Assembly (NCBI GenBank): GCA_004340125.1 | Contig: SLUK01000011.1 | Coordinates: 100,085 to 109,453 of the forward strand | Length of the DNA: 9,369 bases | Direction of reading: 5' to 3' | Source of the DNA: Harryflintia acetispora | GTDB taxonomy: Bacteria > Bacillota > Clostridia > Oscillospirales > Ruminococcaceae | In this document: positions 6,498 through 9,369 of the stretch, piece after piece | Layout of the letters: each line of letters opens with the position of its first letter | How positions within the stretch are numbered: the stretch's first letter is position 1 | The notes under the pieces: generated by a model | What the model was told of the DNA's origin: nothing | The model's database searches: none | What the model saw: the letters and a program-made list of their open reading frames with translations, nothing else | Program-made: the position numbers and the translations under genes

Positions 6498-7802
6498 TTA
6501 TTTTAACGTAACGATATAGTCCCGGTCAGCCTCCAGGAGCTCCTCGAACATGCTGCGTATTTCAGCGGGCGAGCATACGGCCGCACTCAGGGGATCGAGC
6601 ATCAGCGCATGCTCCGCCATGTCCCGGCTGCCCTCCAATACGGCGCCCACTGCCAGGGAAAAGAAATCCATGTTGGAACGGTTCAGCGCCGCCAGGTGTT
6701 CCGGCAGCTTGCCGAAGCGGCAGGGCGTCACCCCGTTGTGGTCGCACAGGCAGGCCACCTCCACCACGCCGTCGCTCCGCAGGTTTTCGATCAGGCCGCG
6801 GTTGGGAACGTTGCCGTAGATTACGGCCGGCTCGTCCTTGACGACGGCCCCAATGATAACAGGGGCATATTCCTCAGAGGACTGAATGACGATGTCCTCC
6901 TCACCCGCCAGCTGCTTTCTGATCATTTCGTCGCGGTTTTTACGCCACTCGGGCCAGCCGTAGGCATAAAAGCCGGTACCGCCATTGTAGCCGAGCGAGC
7001 AATGCGCGTCGATGAGGTCCTGGCGCTTGCGGTAATAGGGAATGTATTCGGAGAAATGGCCTGAGGATTCTGTGACAAAATAGCCGCAATACCTAAGAAA
7101 ATCCAGCCGGACCGGATCGTTTTTGATAAATTCCGGGTCCTCGGCGCGGCGCTTGAGCTCGGGGTAAAGATCGCGTCCCCGATGGGTGAGCGTCGTATAC
7201 CAGGACATGTGATTGATCCCCGCGCAGCTGTACTTTAGCTCCTCATACGGGACCTCCAGCAGTTCGGCCAGTTTGCGCGCGGTGTACTGGACGGAATGGC
7301 ACAGGCCCACGACGGGAATATCGGTGACGAGCGAGGTTGCCAGCGTAACGGCCGACATCGGATTGGAATAGCTCAAAATCAACGCCTCGGGACAAAGCTC
7401 CTCGATAACCTTTACGATCTTCAGCCACTGGGGCACGAGGCGCAGCGTCTTGAAGAGGCCGCCGGGTCCCATCGTGTCGCCGATACACTGCTTGACACCG
7501 TATTTGAGCGGAATTTCAAATTCGTTTTTGACCGTTTGAAGTCCCATGACCTCGATCTCATTGATAACGAATTTTGAACTGCCGATCACCTCTCTCAGAT
7601 CGGTGGAAGCGCTCACGCTCCATTTCCCGGTTTTTTTCGTCTTATCGATGGTCATTTCCACAATGCGGCGCGCCAGATCGAGCCGTTCGGCATTGGTATC
7701 CACCAGCGCCAGCTCGCCGCCCTCCAGGCCTTCGATACGCAGGATGTCAATGACAATTTTCTGAGTAAAAGCGCTTCCGGCGCCAATGATCGAAATTTTC
7801 AC
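6498..7802 (-). CDS. melA: GH4 family NAD+-dependent alpha-galactosidase, MelA-like
   Basis: A 434-aa intracellular glycoside hydrolase of family 4, which hydrolyses by an NAD+- and divalent-metal-dependent oxidation/elimination route. The Rossmann NAD loop is KISIIGAGSAFTQK (2-15). GDTMGPGG lies at 108-115 and YSNPMS at 145-150. The metal and substrate motifs are CHSVQ (Cys168, His169) and GINHMSWY (Asn197, His198). YFVTESSGHFSEYIPYY, IYGNVPNRGLIENL, VEVACLCDHNGVTP and KLPEHLAALNRSNM match what I know of E. coli MelA closely. The CHSV signature favours alpha-galactosidase over the LplD-type galacturonidase (CHEV) or the phospho-glucosidases, although alpha-galacturonidase activity is not excluded. 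The start is GTG 7802, with GGGAGG 8 nt upstream; the length is normal. It is the first gene of the operon, downstream of a perfect TATAAT box, and is followed 12 bp later by the sugar-binding lipoprotein. Confidence 0.93.
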   Translation of the reverse strand: MKISIIGAGSAFTQKIVIDILRIEGLEGGELALVDTNAERLDLARRIVEMTIDKTKKTGKWSVSASTDLREVIGSSKFVINEIEVMGLQTVKNEFEIPLKYGVKQCIGDTMGPGGLFKTLRLVPQWLKIVKVIEELCPEALILSYSNPMSAVTLATSLVTDIPVVGLCHSVQYTARKLAELLEVPYEELKYSCAGINHMSWYTTLTHRGRDLYPELKRRAEDPEFIKNDPVRLDFLRYCGYFVTESSGHFSEYIPYYRKRQDLIDAHCSLGYNGGTGFYAYGWPEWRKNRDEMIRKQLAGEEDIVIQSSEEYAPVIIGAVVKDEPAVIYGNVPNRGLIENLRSDGVVEVACLCDHNGVTPCRFGKLPEHLAALNRSNMDFFSLAVGAVLEGSRDMAEHALMLDPLSAAVCSPAEIRSMFEELLEADRDYIVTLK

Positions 7803-7823
7803 AGGCGAAGCCTCCCAACAAAA

Positions 7824-7883
7824 TGTTGCATATTCAATAAATTAAAGCCGATCCATAGCTAAATTATAGTGCTATATGCAACA
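7824..7883 (-). promoter_or_regulatory. melA operon promoter with flanking inverted repeat (possible operator)
   Basis: On the minus strand a perfect TATAAT lies at 7868-7863, 60 bp before the GTG start of melA. No good -35 box stands at the proper distance (TCCCGC at 17 bp), as expected for an activator-dependent promoter. The 10-bp arms TGTTGCATAT (7824-7833) and ATATGCAACA (7874-7883) form a perfect inverted repeat with 40 bp between them. One arm sits just upstream of the -10 box and the other in the predicted leader, about 50 bp apart centre to centre. The AraC-type protein encoded upstream is the natural candidate to bind here; this is inferred. Confidence 0.7.
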
Positions 7884-7990
7884 CTGCGGGAGAGATGGGT
7901 TGACTGTTCATTCGGATATTTTTACTTCAAAATTCTGAAATCCAACACCAATTACTCAGAAATATTGATCTTTTCTCTCTTCCACCATAT

Positions 7991-8016
7991 AAAAAAGCAG
8001 CGCCGTAAGGCGCTGC
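7991..8016 (-). terminator. Intrinsic terminator of the AraC-family gene
   Basis: The 8-bp stem GCAGCGCC (7997-8004) / GGCGCTGC (8009-8016) has a 4-nt loop and is followed on the minus strand by six T residues (7996-7991). It lies 17 bp past the stop of the regulator gene and separates it from the melA operon, which therefore needs its own promoter. Confidence 0.93.
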
Positions 8017-8033
8017 CCGAAGTGCAATGAGCA

Positions 8034-8984
8034 TTATTTTATAACAGGAGCCTGCGGCTCCAATACATAGTGACGGGCCTCTCCCAAAAGGTCGCCTTCC
8101 AAACTGGTGCCGTATGTGATATGCCTGAACTGGCGGCGGTAAGTGTTGGGGCTCATATCCATGAGCTTCTTGAAGGCCCAGTGAAAGTTGGTGACATTGT
8201 TATATCCGCAAAGAGAGGCAATTTCTGTAACAGGGCGGTCGCTGTCCCGCAACAGGCTCCGCGCGGCGCTGATACGGCGCATCATAATAAACCTGTTGAC
8301 AGAATAGCCCGTTTCTTTTTTAAATTCCCGGCTTAGATAAGAAGGATTGACAAAGACCTGGGCGGCAATGCCTCCCAGCGTCAGCGCATCCGTATAATTG
8401 GCGTTGATGTAGCTCATGGCGGACATGACTGCGCGGCGGAATTTGGCGCCTCTCGGAAGCTCAATGACGTCGCTGGCGCCGCTGTCCTGTACGGCAAAGA
8501 GCCGCGCCACCTCGATGAGCAGCGCATGCATGAGGCACGAGACGATCTCAACCGAATGGCTGTCTTCCATCGAATATTCATCGCGCAGCCGTTCCAAATA
8601 GCCGACAATCCGCCGGCGGGACTCAGGAAGCGTGCGCGCATGATGACAAAATCCAGACGACTGTACCGTCAACGCCGGAGGGATGAGGCTTTCGTTCTCG
8701 CAGGGCCGCATGAGCTCTAAAATCTTTTCATCAAACAGAATGACGAACGCCGCAAAGGGTTCGCCGTTAAACGACTGGCATTTATGCAGCTCGTCACTGC
8801 GAATAAAAAGCAGGTCCCCCGCTTCAAATGAATAATAACGGTTGGCAACAAAGTAAAACCCCCGTCCAGTAAGCGCATAAAAAAGCTCATACTCGCTGTG
8901 GAATTCCACCGGCATTTTCCAGTCGCCTTCATTGCGGTTGACAAAGAAGCGAAATCCATATTTGTCAATCCCAAGCTGATTCAA
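8034..8984 (-). CDS. AraC-family transcriptional regulator
   Basis: A 316-aa DNA-binding regulator. The N-terminal half is a cupin sensor domain (about 12-85: MPVEFHSEYELFYALTGRG, YSFEAGDLLFIRSDELH), expected to bind the inducing sugar. The C-terminal AraC domain has two helix-turn-helix units: LTLGGIAAQVFVNPSYLSRE (201-220) and PVTEIASLCGYNNVTNFHWA (251-270), the latter followed by FKKLMDMSPNTYRRQFR. A tail of about 30 residues follows the domain. The start is TTG 8984, with GAGGGGGGAG just upstream and a good promoter at 9009-9037. A later Met at residue 24 would cut into the cupin domain, so TTG is preferred, with some doubt. It faces the same way as melA and has its own terminator, so it is a separate transcript. 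It most likely activates the weak-35 melA promoter at 7863. Confidence 0.95.
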   Translation of the reverse strand: MNQLGIDKYGFRFFVNRNEGDWKMPVEFHSEYELFYALTGRGFYFVANRYYSFEAGDLLFIRSDELHKCQSFNGEPFAAFVILFDEKILELMRPCENESLIPPALTVQSSGFCHHARTLPESRRRIVGYLERLRDEYSMEDSHSVEIVSCLMHALLIEVARLFAVQDSGASDVIELPRGAKFRRAVMSAMSYINANYTDALTLGGIAAQVFVNPSYLSREFKKETGYSVNRFIMMRRISAARSLLRDSDRPVTEIASLCGYNNVTNFHWAFKKLMDMSPNTYRRQFRHITYGTSLEGDLLGEARHYVLEPQAPVIK

Positions 8985-9008
8985 AGCACTCCCCCCTCTC
9001 TTAAAAGC

Positions 9009-9037
9009 ATTCTATCATTACTTTCGATTAAAATCAA
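9009..9037 (-). promoter_or_regulatory. Sigma-A-type promoter of the AraC-family gene
   Basis: On the minus strand TTGATT (9037-9032), a 17-bp spacer and TAGAAT (9014-9009) match the housekeeping consensus well. Transcription would begin near 9002, giving a leader of about 18 nt before the TTG start, which leaves just enough room for the ribosome binding site. Confidence 0.8.
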
Positions 9038-9110
9038 CAAATTCCCCATTATTATGCGGTTTACAGGTTGTAACAAAAAATGGAATTCTTACCCGAGCGA
9101 ACCGTCCATA

Positions 9111-9150
9111 AAAATCCCCTGAGGAAACATTTGATTCCTCAGGGGATTCT
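9111..9150 (-). terminator. Intrinsic terminator of the oxidoreductase gene
   Basis: The 14-bp stem AATCCCCTGAGGAA (9113-9126) / TTCCTCAGGGGATT (9135-9148) has an 8-nt loop. On the minus strand the stem runs into a T5 tract and then ATGG; on the plus strand it is followed by CTTTT, so it could work in both directions. It lies about 50 bp past the stop of the upstream oxidoreductase and before the AraC-gene promoter. Confidence 0.88.
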
Positions 9151-9200
9151 TTTAAGACAGCCACTGCGATACCTTGACATTTCCAGGAGTGATATATAAA

Positions 9201-9369
9201 TTACACCCCGACCCATTGTCCCGAGTAGGCGCTTTGGAAGGCAGCCTCGCAGAGCTCCATGTCCCGCGCCCCCACCGCAAAGTCCGCGTAGTCCCGCCGC
9301 GCCCCGGGCTCCAACAGCGAGCGGTAAAACTGCTTAAACCCCTGGTAGAACGCCCCCGGGAACCCTTCG
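9201..9369 (-). CDS. Gfo/Idh/MocA-type oxidoreductase, C-terminal 55 residues only
   Basis: A partial gene running off the right edge of the window, in frame from 9368 to the TAA at 9203-9201. The visible end reads EGFPGAFYQGFKQFYRSLLE, then YADFAVGARDMELCEAAFQS and AYSGQWVGV. The pattern of a Pro-Glu-Gly-Phe turn, an amphipathic helix, then DFA-G--ME-CEA--SA and a final W-V is characteristic of the C-terminus of Gfo/Idh/MocA NAD(P)-dependent sugar dehydrogenases. The catalytic and nucleotide-binding part lies outside the window, so substrate and full length cannot be judged. It is followed by its own terminator and so is not part of the melA transcript, but it faces the same way and probably belongs to the same sugar-use region. 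Confidence 0.82.
   Translation of the reverse strand, partial: EGFPGAFYQGFKQFYRSLLEPGARRDYADFAVGARDMELCEAAFQSAYSGQWVGV

Noticed and set aside
6609..7064. 151-codon plus-strand frame
   Set aside because: It is antisense to the GH4 gene, whose motifs are continuous across this stretch.

Overview
The window looks like a Bacillota (Clostridia-type, probably gut anaerobe) chromosome. The evidence is strong AGGAGG ribosome binding sites, a lipoprotein-anchored sugar-binding protein, a carbohydrate ABC importer without its own ATPase, and intrinsic terminators ending in T runs. This is inferred from gene style; nothing here fixes genus or species. The sugar region (about 2660-9369) is moderately GC-rich, while 1110-2600 is visibly AT-rich and looks foreign.

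Left part (1-1109): a CRISPR array read left to right, with one partial and 16 full identical 33-bp repeats of type I-C appearance and 16 spacers of 33-38 bp. The leader and cas genes are not in the window and should lie left of base 1. A 168-bp block (repeat-spacer-repeat-spacer-repeat) occurs twice, at 534-701 and 876-1043.

Middle (1110-2612): immediately after the last, perfect repeat comes an AT-rich segment with a 100-codon ORF of unknown function. It overlaps the start of a broken gene whose pieces join into a winged-helix / zinc-ribbon / PD-(D/E)XK (Mrr-like) nuclease. Two single-base frame changes, both at A-rich tracts, interrupt it. This is the most defence-like and least ordinary part of the window.

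Right part (2613-9110, all minus strand): an alpha-galactoside utilisation locus. From upstream to downstream it holds an AraC-family regulator with its own promoter and terminator, then a GH4 MelA-type alpha-galactosidase, a sugar-binding lipoprotein, two ABC permeases and a flavodoxin-like NAD(P)H oxidoreductase, ending in a strong terminator at 2613-2649. The last three genes are joined by ATGA stop/start overlaps. The likely logic is that the AraC protein senses the sugar and controls the promoter near 7863. The binding protein and two permeases then import an alpha-galactoside, using an ATPase encoded elsewhere, and the GH4 enzyme cleaves it inside the cell. At the far right (9201-9369) is the C-terminal end of a Gfo/Idh/MocA-type oxidoreductase belonging to a separate upstream unit with its own terminator.
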